The notes beneath the pieces are model-generated. The model was given only the letters and a program-made list of their open reading frames with translations, was not told the origin of the DNA and made no database searches. A program made the position numbers and the translations under genes. Below are positions 1-7,465 of a stretch of 64,000 nt of DNA, in pieces (position 1 is the first letter of the stretch; every line of letters begins with the position of its first letter). Origin of the DNA: UBA940 sp045613745 (GTDB lineage Bacteria; Bacteroidota; Bacteroidia; Bacteroidales; Rikenellaceae); NCBI GenBank assembly GCA_045613745.1, contig JAZLBP010000013.1, positions 1-64,000 on the forward strand, written 5' to 3'.

Positions 1-1
1 A

Positions 2-202
2 CAGAAGTATATGCCAGGATATGAAAAGACAAAGCGTTATTTCATACGCACCAATCTCTACAAGTATCTTACTGAGAATGGTGATTTGGAACGTGCTGTC
101 CAAAATTCAGAGAAGTTGTGCCAATTGTGTAAAGAGACTCCAGAAGACTTGAAGGCATATTCGGAGATTCACAAGGTGATTGAATTATTAAATGATTTGT
201 AA
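2..202 (+). CDS. C-terminal part of an unrecognised protein (cut by the left edge)
   Basis: The frame is open to the left edge and ends in TAA at 200-202. An ATG lies at position 11, but the codons before it (CAG AAG TAT) are also open, so this is probably the tail of a longer gene. The visible part is a lysine/glutamate-rich, probably helical segment of about 63 residues with two cysteines in CQLC. I do not recognise the family. It ends two bases before the ATG of the first TIR-like gene, which makes it the likely upstream member of the same transcription unit. Nothing in the visible part supports a function. Confidence 0.5.
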   Translation, partial: QKYMPGYEKTKRYFIRTNLYKYLTENGDLERAVQNSEKLCQLCKETPEDLKAYSEIHKVIELLNDL

Positions 203-203
203 T

Positions 204-752
204 ATGGCAAAAAGACAAGTCTTTTATAGCTTTCATTATGGAAATGATTCATGGAGAGCTGGGCAAGTTCGCAATATAGGAGTTTTAGAAGGTAACTCTC
301 CTCTATCTTCAAACAATTGGGAAGAGGTTAAGCGTAAGGGTGAGGATTCCATTAAAAAATGGATCAATGACAATATGCGTTATCGTTCTTGCGTAATTGT
401 ACTTGTCGGATCAGAAACGGCATCTAGAAAGTGGTGTAAATATGAAATTCAACATGCTTGGAAAGAAGGGAAAGGAATAGTAGCCATAAATATTCATGGA
501 CTTAAAGATTATTGGGGAGAGCAAGATGTAAAAGGAAACAATCCATTCGAACAGTTCTGTATAGACAAAACATTTAACTATATAGTTGAACATAAGAATC
601 CCGCAGACAACAATGAAATAAATCTATCTAAGGTCTGCAAGATTTATAATCCGCCATATGTGACAAGTACGTATGTTTATGATTATATTAAGGAAAACAT
701 CTGCATATGGGTAGAAGAAGCAATTAAAATAAGAAATCAATATCCTAAATAA
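204..752 (+). CDS. TIR-like (MTH538/DUF1863, ThsB-type) protein
   Basis: A 182-residue protein that is almost entirely one TIR-like domain of the type found in the Thoeris protein ThsB. It shows the first beta strand (FYSFHY, residues 7-12), the insert typical of this subfamily, a second hydrophobic strand (SCVIVLVGS, 62-70) and the catalytic-helix motif KWCKYEI with Glu81. Known members cleave NAD and make ADP-ribose-derived signals after phage infection. That activity here is inferred. I take the ATG at 204 rather than 192 because the upstream gene ends at 202. The next item (758) is a SIR2 stub, the gene type that accompanies ThsB in Thoeris, so this protein may have lost its original effector. 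Confidence 0.8.
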   Translation: MAKRQVFYSFHYGNDSWRAGQVRNIGVLEGNSPLSSNNWEEVKRKGEDSIKKWINDNMRYRSCVIVLVGSETASRKWCKYEIQHAWKEGKGIVAINIHGLKDYWGEQDVKGNNPFEQFCIDKTFNYIVEHKNPADNNEINLSKVCKIYNPPYVTSTYVYDYIKENICIWVEEAIKIRNQYPK

Positions 753-757
753 AAGTT

Positions 758-927
758 ATGCCGACATCAAAGGACATATTCATTAAGAAATATCTCAAAT
801 CACTTGAAAATGGTGATGCTACTTTTTTGCAGGTGCGGGATTATCAGCCCAGCCCCTAGAACGAAAATGGAACGAGGTTGTAGGAATAGAGAATGTATAT
901 AAACAATATAAATATGGCAGAGAATAA
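758..927 (+). pseudogene. N-terminal remnant of a SIR2-family (ThsA-like) gene
   Basis: From ATG 758 the reading gives a SIR2-like start (IKKYLKSLENGDATF). It then leaves frame in a run of six T (823-828). Shifting by one base gives FAGAGLSA, the NAD-binding GAG motif at the start of SIR2 domains, and stays open to TAA at 925-927. The zero frame stops at TAG 856-858. Only about 30 residues match SIR2; the last 20 do not look like the family, so a deletion as well as the frameshift is likely. In type I Thoeris a SIR2 protein (ThsA) pairs with ThsB, and here the stub sits between two ThsB-like genes. The SIR2 reading rests on a short motif. Confidence 0.6.
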
Positions 928-1387
928 AGAGATTAAGAATGTTTTTGTGAGTCATTATCATGAGGACGAAGATAATATAAAGATATTTAAGGGGTTACTG
1001 AATGATAGTTATTGTATCAAGAATTATTCAGTGACTAGTGACAAATTTAATAATGCTAAAAATGAGGATTACATCAAATATGGATATTTAAAACCTCTTA
1101 TTAATCAGTCAAGCACTCTTGTCTGTTTGATTGGACCGAATACTCATGATAGTAAATGGGTGGATTGGGAAATCAGAGAAGCAGAGAGGCTGGATAAACA
1201 GATTATTGGTGTATTTATTCAAGGAGCTAAGGACTCTGATATTCCTCCTGCATTGGAAGAATTTGCTGATGCAATTGTAGGCTGGAATACTGATAATATC
1301 GAGAAAGCCCTTGAGGGAGAGAGTATTTTTGTTAAGTCTGATGGATCGCCACGTACTTCAGTAACAAAAGGTCGTGGAGTTTGTTAA
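914..1387 (+). CDS. Second TIR-like (ThsB-type) protein
   Basis: A 157-residue TIR-like protein. Strand one is VFVSHYHEDED (residues 10-20), strand four is LVCLIGPNTHDS (69-80), and the helix motif is KWVDWEI with Glu86, the position of the NAD-cleaving glutamate in TIR enzymes. It is shorter than and divergent from the TIR-like protein at 204, so it is not a recent duplicate. The ATG at 914 is preferred over 893 because the domain starts directly after it, though the upstream SIR2 remnant overlaps it by 14 bases. The gene ends 7 bases before the next ATG (1395). A role as a phage-triggered signal synthase is inferred from the family and the neighbourhood. Confidence 0.75.
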   Translation: MAENKEIKNVFVSHYHEDEDNIKIFKGLLNDSYCIKNYSVTSDKFNNAKNEDYIKYGYLKPLINQSSTLVCLIGPNTHDSKWVDWEIREAERLDKQIIGVFIQGAKDSDIPPALEEFADAIVGWNTDNIEKALEGESIFVKSDGSPRTSVTKGRGVC

Positions 1388-1394
1388 GGGAATT

Positions 1395-2009
1395 ATGTCA
1401 AAAGCTTATTCATATATAGTTGCCAGGGATTATGGTTTTGCTCCTAATCCGTTTTACGGTGTGCTGACATTGGCAACGTGTAAACCGGGTATTAGGAAGA
1501 CTGCTAGCGTCGGTGATTTAATCATTGGATGCTCAGATAAAGCTCATGGAAATAAACTAATCTATGTAGCACTGGTGTCAGAGGTGTTGACTTTTGACCA
1601 ATATTGGAATGATCTTCGTTTTGCGAAGAAAAAGCCAGTCATGAATGGCAGTTTGAAGAAACTATATGGTGATAACATCTATCATCATGATGCGAATGGA
1701 AACTGGATGCAAGAGGATTCCCATCATGCGAACGATGATGGGACGATAAACGAACATAATTTGAAAAGAGATACAGGGCAAACCGACAAGGTCTTGGTCT
1801 GTAAGGAGTTTATTTATCTAGGCAAGTCTATGATGAATCTTCCGGCTGAATATAGTTCTTGTATTTATAAGGGAAGAGGATATTATCATCCTTCATACGA
1901 TGAAGCAAAAAAACTTTGGGATTATCTACGGATTCAATATCCAGAAGGTGGAAAAATAGACCTGCCCAGCCAATTTGTTAATTTTAAAAGATATGATGGT
2001 GTATCATAA
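1395..2009 (+). CDS. Nucleotide-modification-associated domain protein (Nmad2-like)
   Basis: A 204-residue protein that I recognise as the Nmad2 family, defined by its occurrence beside DNA-base hypermodification enzymes. Hallmarks are AYSYIVARDYGFAPNPFYG near the start, LATCKPGIRKTASVGD next, then SFDQYWND-like, GDNIYHHD and QEDSHHA motifs, and a late charged strand. The biochemical activity is unknown. A base-binding or ASCH-like role has been suggested for such domains, which is only an inference here. The ATG at 1395 begins directly at the conserved block; a GTG at 1374 would overlap the upstream gene. Its 3' end overlaps the next gene by 17 bases, so the pair is probably translationally coupled. 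Confidence 0.75.
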   Translation: MSKAYSYIVARDYGFAPNPFYGVLTLATCKPGIRKTASVGDLIIGCSDKAHGNKLIYVALVSEVLTFDQYWNDLRFAKKKPVMNGSLKKLYGDNIYHHDANGNWMQEDSHHANDDGTINEHNLKRDTGQTDKVLVCKEFIYLGKSMMNLPAEYSSCIYKGRGYYHPSYDEAKKLWDYLRIQYPEGGKIDLPSQFVNFKRYDGVS

Positions 2010-3018
2010 ATATGGGACTCCAATTCCAGACAAACGCATATTGTATTACTATTTTTATTTTATGCAAGAGCGTATGAATATGTTCTGGAAAAAGTGTGAA
2101 AAAAATAGATTGTCTTTGACGGAGGATCCAATATTGAGGGATTATAAGTTTACCAATGTTTATAGAGCTTGTGATCGTGTAAGCCAATATTTAATCAGTC
2201 ATGTTATCTATAGGCATATAGACCACTTTACTCCAGAAGATATGTTGTTGAGAATATTGGTTTTTAAGATATTCAATAAGATTGAAACATGGGATTATCT
2301 GGAAAAAGTGTATGGGGATATTCGTGTTGAACATTTTGATGTGGAGGAAATCTGCCGATTGTTGTCTATAAGACAGAAATCTTTGCCGATTTTTAGTAAC
2401 GCTTATATGATGACAGGGAGTCACCGCCGGTATGATTGCCTGTCAAGTAAACATGCCAAATGGCTACAAATGGTGAAAGACGAATTTATAGGCGAGGGAG
2501 TGGTAGATAGAGTGTTGAATGCAGATTCTATGGAGGCTGTTTTTAATTTAATGGAAAAGTGTTCATTTGTAGGTGGATTCTTGGCTTACCAATATACCAT
2601 TGATTTTAACTATTCTCCTTATGTGAATTTTGATGAGAATTCCTTTGTCAAGGCTGGAATTGGTGCTGTAAGAGGTCTTAAAAAGTGCTTCAAATCTATA
2701 GGTGATAATTATGAGGCGGCTATCAGATATACTTATGAACATTTGGATGATTTTAGAAAAGAATTCGGTTTTGATGATTTTAAGCCGTTACCAGGTAGAG
2801 AACCTCATCTGATTGACATTCAAAACTGTTTTTGTGAAACTGATAAATATCTTCGGGCTAAAATGCCGGAACTGCTTGTTGGTAATGTGAGGATAAAGCA
2901 ACGCTATAAGGAAACGATGCAACCGATAGATTATGCTTTTCCACCAAAGTGGCATATAAATACTAAAATTCAATCACAATGTACACGGAAACATATACAG
3001 GAATTAACTCTTTTCTGA
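1993..3018 (+). CDS. hmU-DNA-kinase helical-domain / thymidine pyrophosphorylase-like protein
   Basis: A 341-residue protein resembling the helical domain shared by phage 5-hydroxymethyl-dU DNA kinases and the alpha-glutamyl/putrescinyl-thymidine pyrophosphorylases. Supporting blocks are RILYYYFYFMQERMNMFW near the start, DPILRDYKFTNVYRACDRVSQYL, and then LLRILVFKIFNKIETWDYLE. No P-loop (GxxxxGKS/T) is visible, so kinase activity is not supported; a nucleotide- or base-transfer role is the more cautious reading. An upstream TTG is also in frame, but ATG 1993 fits the domain start. It overlaps the Nmad2-like gene by 17 bases and the thymidylate-synthase-like gene by 40, which ties the three together as one module. 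Confidence 0.7.
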   Translation: MMVYHKYGTPIPDKRILYYYFYFMQERMNMFWKKCEKNRLSLTEDPILRDYKFTNVYRACDRVSQYLISHVIYRHIDHFTPEDMLLRILVFKIFNKIETWDYLEKVYGDIRVEHFDVEEICRLLSIRQKSLPIFSNAYMMTGSHRRYDCLSSKHAKWLQMVKDEFIGEGVVDRVLNADSMEAVFNLMEKCSFVGGFLAYQYTIDFNYSPYVNFDENSFVKAGIGAVRGLKKCFKSIGDNYEAAIRYTYEHLDDFRKEFGFDDFKPLPGREPHLIDIQNCFCETDKYLRAKMPELLVGNVRIKQRYKETMQPIDYAFPPKWHINTKIQSQCTRKHIQELTLF

Positions 3019-3941
3019 TTGGGGCAAGCAAACTGCTTGTGGAAGAAGGTGTGAAAAGAAGAACTCGTGGTAGTGTTTGTTACGAGTTGCCTGAACCTGC
3101 ATTGTTTAAGATTACCAAACCTCAGGCAAGAGAAGTGACAATTCCCGAAAGAAAGTGGTTTGGCACATTGCCTTATGCGGAGTCATTGTGGATAGCATCG
3201 GGGAGGAATGATTTGGCCTATATCACGCATTATCTTCCGAGAATGATTGATTTCTCGGATGATGGTATTTACATGCGTGGAGGATATGGCCCTCGTTTCC
3301 GGAATTATACCGGTGAATGTGATGACTATCAAATCGAGAGTATCAATGTAAGACAGCAAGAATCAGCTGACCAATTGAAATATGTGATTGAGTGTTTTAA
3401 AGTGGATATGGAGACGCGCCGTGCCATAATAAGTTTTGGTGATCCGATGAAAGATTGCTTTGATGAGAAATGGGAACTGAAAGAGTCTAAGGATATACCA
3501 TGTACACGTGAATTGCATTTCATGAAGCAGTCAGGCAATAACAAACTTGATTTGATTGTTAGAATGCGTTCAAATGATTTGATATGGGGGGCAAGTGCAG
3601 TGAATATTTTCAATTATACTTTTATGCAAGAATATGTAGCTGCGATTCTAGGATTGGAAGTTGGAAACTATTATCATATAGCAGACAATTTACATTTTTA
3701 TGACAGACATAAGGAAATGGTGAAGAAATTGTCGGAATTGGGAGAATGGGGGGATGAAGCTGTTCTTTATCCTATTCAATTCAAGTCGCTTGTTGAATTT
3801 GATGAGTTGATAACAAAACTATCAATAGAAGAACTTGCAATGAGAACTAAGATGCATAAATATAAGCAGACTGGTTTTGATGATCCTTTCTTCCAGCATT
3901 GGTATGAAGTGCTGTATCAGTATAATAAAGGAAAATTGTAG
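2979..3941 (+). CDS. Thymidylate-synthase-like pyrimidine C5 transferase
   Basis: A 320-residue member of the thymidylate synthase / dNMP hydroxymethylase fold. The nucleophile is Cys175 in DIPCTRELHF. The phosphate-binding RSND is at 197-200. Asn209 in VNIFNY matches the residue that selects uracil over cytosine in the family. HIADNLHFY (233-241) matches the sugar-binding strand, and the early AESLWIASG block matches the Glu/Trp substrate wall. It should act on dUMP, methylating or hydroxymethylating C5 with a folate cofactor; which one cannot be read from sequence. It differs from housekeeping ThyA, overlaps the preceding gene by 40 bases and sits inside a TIR locus, so a modified-nucleotide role is likely. 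Confidence 0.8.
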   Translation: MYTETYTGINSFLIGASKLLVEEGVKRRTRGSVCYELPEPALFKITKPQAREVTIPERKWFGTLPYAESLWIASGRNDLAYITHYLPRMIDFSDDGIYMRGGYGPRFRNYTGECDDYQIESINVRQQESADQLKYVIECFKVDMETRRAIISFGDPMKDCFDEKWELKESKDIPCTRELHFMKQSGNNKLDLIVRMRSNDLIWGASAVNIFNYTFMQEYVAAILGLEVGNYYHIADNLHFYDRHKEMVKKLSELGEWGDEAVLYPIQFKSLVEFDELITKLSIEELAMRTKMHKYKQTGFDDPFFQHWYEVLYQYNKGKL

Positions 3942-3971
3942 AATGATTTAATAATATGGAAAAATTGAATT

Positions 3972-4499
3972 ATGGCAGAAAATGACAGAGACAATATCTT
4001 GAATGATGATGATCGTCAGTATATCGAAATGTTGCAAGGTAACATTGAAAGGATGGCGAGTAATAGTGCTAATTGTAAAACATGGATGCTGACGATTGTG
4101 TCGGCACTGATGGCGTTGCAATGTTCTATCAGTGATTTGAATGGGTGGATATTTCTAGTAGTATTACCGATATTGCTTTTTTGGTATTTGGATGTTTATT
4201 ACTTGCATCTTGAACGTGGAATGAGAAATCGTCAAACAGCTTTTATGTATATGTTTAAGAATGGGCTATTGGAGGATTATAAAAAAAATCTTTTTACTTT
4301 CGAACCTTATATGATAAAGAAGAAAGATTTGACTGAAGACAAAAAATCGCAGGGACTTGTAGCAACTAATGATCGTTGGTTTACATCCTCTGTCTTTCCT
4401 TTTTATGGGATAACATTAGTAGCGGTAGCTGTTATATCGGTGATGTTGAATTGGTCGACGATTTCAGGATGGTTTTGTAATTGTGGATGTATAGAATAA
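3972..4499 (+). CDS. Small membrane protein, putative pore-forming effector
   Basis: A 175-residue protein with a charged N-terminus that includes a predicted amphipathic stretch (YIEMLQGNIERMASNS). It has hydrophobic segments at roughly residues 38-50 and 57-75 (FLVVLPILLFWYLDVYYL) and a third near the C-terminus (YGITLVAVAVISVMLNW). This SLATT-like layout, a helix followed by paired membrane spans, occurs in small membrane proteins encoded beside TIR genes and thought to act as membrane-damaging effectors. I recognise the style of family, not a named one. It lies 14 bases before the next TIR gene. The inferred role is to open or disrupt the inner membrane when a TIR-made signal appears. A regulatory subunit is the alternative. 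Confidence 0.55.
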   Translation: MAENDRDNILNDDDRQYIEMLQGNIERMASNSANCKTWMLTIVSALMALQCSISDLNGWIFLVVLPILLFWYLDVYYLHLERGMRNRQTAFMYMFKNGLLEDYKKNLFTFEPYMIKKKDLTEDKKSQGLVATNDRWFTSSVFPFYGITLVAVAVISVMLNWSTISGWFCNCGCIE

Positions 4500-4512
4500 G
4501 AATTAAAAAATT

Positions 4513-5078
4513 ATGATACTTACAGAATCAAGACTCAGAGAACTGACATCGCATGCCGTTATCCTTGACGAGGCGAGAGTACAAACCAGAACTTTTTCTG
4601 AAGCAAACAGTAGACTGTCTGTTTTTCTCTCGCACAAACATAGTGACATTGAATATCTGGAGCGTATTAGATATATATTGGAATCTTTGAACGCATCTGT
4701 TTATGTGGATTGGGCTGACCCTTCTATGCAACATCCGACAGACAGAAATACAGCAAAAACTCTGAAAAGGAAAATTGAGCGATATGATAAGTTTATTTTT
4801 ATTGCAACAGATGCCGCGATAGCTTCTAAATGGTGTAACTGGGAAATAGGATATGGTGATGCTCACAAGTATAGCCAAGATAAGATTGCTATATTTCCGG
4901 TAAAGCAAGATAATAGAGTATGGGGGGGGGTAATGAGTATCTTCAGCTTTATCCTTCAATAGAATATTTTGATGGAACAACTAAATATAAGAATGGTACT
5001 CCAATACCCAACGGATTTTATGTCTATTATCGTTTTAGACGGGAAATAATACCTTTGACACGTTGGGTTAGTAAATAA
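4513..5078 (+). CDS. TIR-domain protein, frame interrupted at a run of nine G
   Basis: The first 140 residues form a TIR domain: strand one VFLSHKHSD (37-45), YVDWADPSM (64-72), strand four FIFIATDAA (94-102) and the catalytic motif KWCNWEIG with Glu111. The frame then meets G9 (4922-4930) and stops early at 4960-4962. Moving by one base after the run gives NEYLQLYPSIEYFDGTTK and continues to TAA at 5076-5078. That tail matches the equivalent part of the TIR protein at 6926 (NQEYLQQYPW), so the downstream frame was once, or is sometimes, coding. Ten or seven G would restore it. Either the gene is phase variable, or it is broken, or the G count is a sequencing error. Upstream is the membrane protein gene, 14 bases away. 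Confidence 0.7.
4922..4930 (+). repeat. Homopolymeric G9 tract inside a TIR gene
   Basis: Nine consecutive G in coding sequence of otherwise AT-rich composition. It separates two frames that together encode a complete TIR protein. Such tracts slip during replication, so the gene could switch on and off. Confidence 0.85.
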
Positions 5079-5129
5079 AAATTAACCACTGAATAAGGGT
5101 AAAATCACGGATTGATAGAGTTTGGATGT

Positions 5130-6317
5130 ATGAATAGTTACTATCAACTGATATTTTTAGGTGATACGACTTCTGACGTTTGTTTGAAAGTAAAGGAACG
5201 ATTTTTTGTTCTGTTAAATGAACGTGGACTTGATAAGTCGTTGATTGCGGTACTTGACGGGGATTTAACTTTGGCCGGGCGTGAGGCTGGAGGGTATGAT
5301 TCTGCCAAGCCGACATTTGCTTTTTATTTTGGAAAGCAAGACCATGGTGATAAAGATGTTGATGCCTTGATGAAATTAATCAGGAATAGAGATGCAATAT
5401 ATCCCATATTCTTTTCTGTTTTTGAGCAAGAGATACCGAAGGTGCTACAGTCGATCAATGGTGTGTATTATGTGGAGGCTGAACTGGACAGTATTGTGAA
5501 TGTGGCTTTTGAAGAACTTCGATTACTGCGAAAAAAACGTCGTGTGTTTATTAGCTACAAGCGTTCGGATTCTGTTGCTGTGGCCAATCAATTGTACGAT
5601 GTGTTGTCTCGCCAGCAGTTTGATGTATTTCTTGATACCTATTCTATACGTGGCGCAGCCGACTTTCAAGCAGAATTGCATCATAGGATAACTGATAGTG
5701 ATGTGTTGATACAGTTGAACTCTCCCGGATTTATGGATAGTAATTGGTGTCGGGAGGAGATATCTGAAGCGAATGCACGTCAGGTAGGTGTATTGCAATT
5801 GAATTGGCCTAATGTTTCGGCTGGTGCAGCGAACCAATTGTGCGTTGCTCGAAGACTGGATAATGTTGATTTTAAGTATGGGCATTGTAAGCATTGTTCT
5901 TCGAGACTTAAGAAAGTCGTTCTTGACGAGATTGCTACAAAAGTAGAGGCTTTGCGGGCGCGCAATATTGCAGCCAGAGAGGACGGTTTGACGGCAGAGT
6001 TTGCTAAGGAGGCAGAACGGCAGGGAAGAATGATTATCAAGGAACCTATTTTTCTGGTGGAGTCACGTGCGGATGGGGAAATGTGGTATTACATACCTGC
6101 TATAGGTGTTCCGCAGTCTATGGATTGTTATGAATCTTTGGAAATGTTGAAAAAATGGTTGAAAGGAGCTAAAATGCCTGATAAAGTGTTCCTTATTTAT
6201 GACGATCTTCGAATTCTGCCCCGATGGATAGACCATTTGGACTGGATGAACCAATATTTGGAGGTAAAAACTATAAAGAAACAGGAGTTTATGACATGGA
6301 TACAATCAACAATGTAA
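5130..6317 (+). CDS. TIR-domain protein with N- and C-terminal accessory regions
   Basis: A 395-residue protein. A TIR domain occupies about residues 138-235: RVFISYKRSD (138-147), FDVFLDTYSI, DVLIQLNSPGFMDS (191-204) and WCREEIS with Glu210 as the likely catalytic residue. The first 130 residues contain a mixed alpha/beta region (PTFAFYFG, IYPIFFSVF) that may be an effector-associated or degenerate TIR-like domain. The C-terminal 120 residues contain a cysteine-rich HCKHC motif and an alpha/beta region that I cannot name. The ATG at 5130 is preferred to the in-frame TTG at 5112. Its end overlaps the SLOG gene by 22 bases, so the two are probably made together, as expected for a signal maker and its sensor. 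Confidence 0.75.
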   Translation: MNSYYQLIFLGDTTSDVCLKVKERFFVLLNERGLDKSLIAVLDGDLTLAGREAGGYDSAKPTFAFYFGKQDHGDKDVDALMKLIRNRDAIYPIFFSVFEQEIPKVLQSINGVYYVEAELDSIVNVAFEELRLLRKKRRVFISYKRSDSVAVANQLYDVLSRQQFDVFLDTYSIRGAADFQAELHHRITDSDVLIQLNSPGFMDSNWCREEISEANARQVGVLQLNWPNVSAGAANQLCVARRLDNVDFKYGHCKHCSSRLKKVVLDEIATKVEALRARNIAAREDGLTAEFAKEAERQGRMIIKEPIFLVESRADGEMWYYIPAIGVPQSMDCYESLEMLKKWLKGAKMPDKVFLIYDDLRILPRWIDHLDWMNQYLEVKTIKKQEFMTWIQSTM

Positions 6318-6889
6318 AGAACATATTTTTATCGGCGAGCGTACCATTGGAAGAACGTGATCCAAAGTTTTTTAAGACGGCAGATGTTATCGCAATTCGT
6401 GATGCAGTTATTGCATTGGCATCTACGGTTCTGGCAAATAAAGAATATCATTTGATATGGGGTGGACATCCATCCATTACACCATTGATAACGTTGGTGC
6501 TTGAGCGTTATGGGTTGAAAATGTCAGATAGGGTCACGTTGTATCAGTCAAAAGAGTTTGAGAAATTTTTCTTGCCAGAGAATGAAGATGTCGGTATTCG
6601 TGTGATTACGGATAAGAAGGAAAACCGAGATGCAAGTTTGTTGCTGATGCGGCAAAAAATGATTGGTGATCATAAGTATGAAGCTGCTGTGTTTATTGGT
6701 GGAATGGAAGGTGTATTGGATGAATATGCAATGTTCGAAGAGTTTCATCCAGGAGTTCCATGTTTACCTATAGCATCGACAGGAGCTGCTGCGTTGATGT
6801 TGTTTGAGGAGCATTCTGGGAATTTTGATAAACGCTTACTGACGGAGTTGAGCTATACTTCGTTGCTTAAAGAGTTGTTGGGTGTGTAG
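6296..6889 (+). CDS. Stand-alone SLOG/LOG-superfamily nucleotide-sensing protein
   Basis: A 197-residue Rossmannoid protein with features of the SLOG superfamily. It starts with a strand NIFLSASVPLEERDP, continues with a helix and a strand-loop LIWGGHPSITPL, and has a later VFIGGMEGVLDEYAMF motif that matches the glycine-rich nucleotide-binding segment. SLOG domains bind nucleotide derivatives, and in ThsA one binds a cyclic ADP-ribose signal made by a TIR protein. Here the domain is free of any effector, so it may act as a separate sensor, a sponge or a lyase (inference). The ATG at 6296 overlaps the TIR gene end by 22 bases; the longer in-frame reading from 6224 would run far into that gene. 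Confidence 0.7.
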   Translation: MDTINNVKNIFLSASVPLEERDPKFFKTADVIAIRDAVIALASTVLANKEYHLIWGGHPSITPLITLVLERYGLKMSDRVTLYQSKEFEKFFLPENEDVGIRVITDKKENRDASLLLMRQKMIGDHKYEAAVFIGGMEGVLDEYAMFEEFHPGVPCLPIASTGAAALMLFEEHSGNFDKRLLTELSYTSLLKELLGV

Positions 6890-6925
6890 ATATAAGAATT
6901 GTTTATAGTAAAGATTGAATGGAAA

Positions 6926-7465
6926 ATGGAACCAAAGGAATTACTAACTAAAAGGAAAATCGAAAAACTGGCAACCGAGTATGGATTTAGAAGTGATATG
7001 ATTGAGGACGGACAGCTTGATAATAAGAAATTTGAGGTGTTTGTTTCTCATTCAAGTCGTGATGTGGAGTTTATTAGGAAAGTTGTATTTTTTCTTAAGA
7101 AAGATAAAGGCGTGAATGGTGTTTATGTAGATTGGCAGGATCCGAGCATGAGGCATGAAACTAACGCGCAAACGGCGGAAAATTTGAAGGAAAGAATCAA
7201 GAATGTTCGAAAAGTTATTTACGTAGTAACATCTGAATCTCTTAAATCTGTTTGGTGTAGTTGGGAGATAGGTTATGCAGATTGTTCTAAAGGTGTTGAT
7301 GATGTTGCAATCTTGGCAATTAAGCCCAATAATGGACGTTGGAAAAATCAGGAATATCTTCAGCAATATCCATGGATTTCGTATGATTTGGAGGAACGTC
7401 ATTTTATGGTGACTAGACTAGACGGGAATAGAAGCACATTGTATGATTGGTTAAGAAAGAATTAG
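6926..7465 (+). CDS. TIR-domain protein (paralogue of the one at 4513)
   Basis: A 179-residue protein with a helical lead of about 35 residues and then a full TIR domain: FEVFVSHSSRD (36-46), VYVDWQDPSM (66-75), KVIYVVTSES (96-105) and the catalytic motif VWCSWEIG with Glu114. It shares the unusual VDW.DPSM..(E/P)T.....T motif and the EYLQ.YP tail with the interrupted TIR gene at 4513, so the two are paralogues around the TIR-SLOG pair. Unlike that gene, its frame is intact. ATG 6926 is chosen over an in-frame TTG at 6899. It is the last gene of the run; a T-rich inverted repeat follows at 7681. NAD-cleaving activity is inferred from the family. Confidence 0.8.
   Translation: MEPKELLTKRKIEKLATEYGFRSDMIEDGQLDNKKFEVFVSHSSRDVEFIRKVVFFLKKDKGVNGVYVDWQDPSMRHETNAQTAENLKERIKNVRKVIYVVTSESLKSVWCSWEIGYADCSKGVDDVAILAIKPNNGRWKNQEYLQQYPWISYDLEERHFMVTRLDGNRSTLYDWLRKN

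Noticed and set aside
823..829. T TTT TTG in the SIR2 stub as a programmed -1 frameshift site
   Set aside because: The heptamer fits the slippery pattern, but the product would end after about 55 residues with a non-SIR2 tail, and no stimulatory structure is seen. A decayed gene is simpler.
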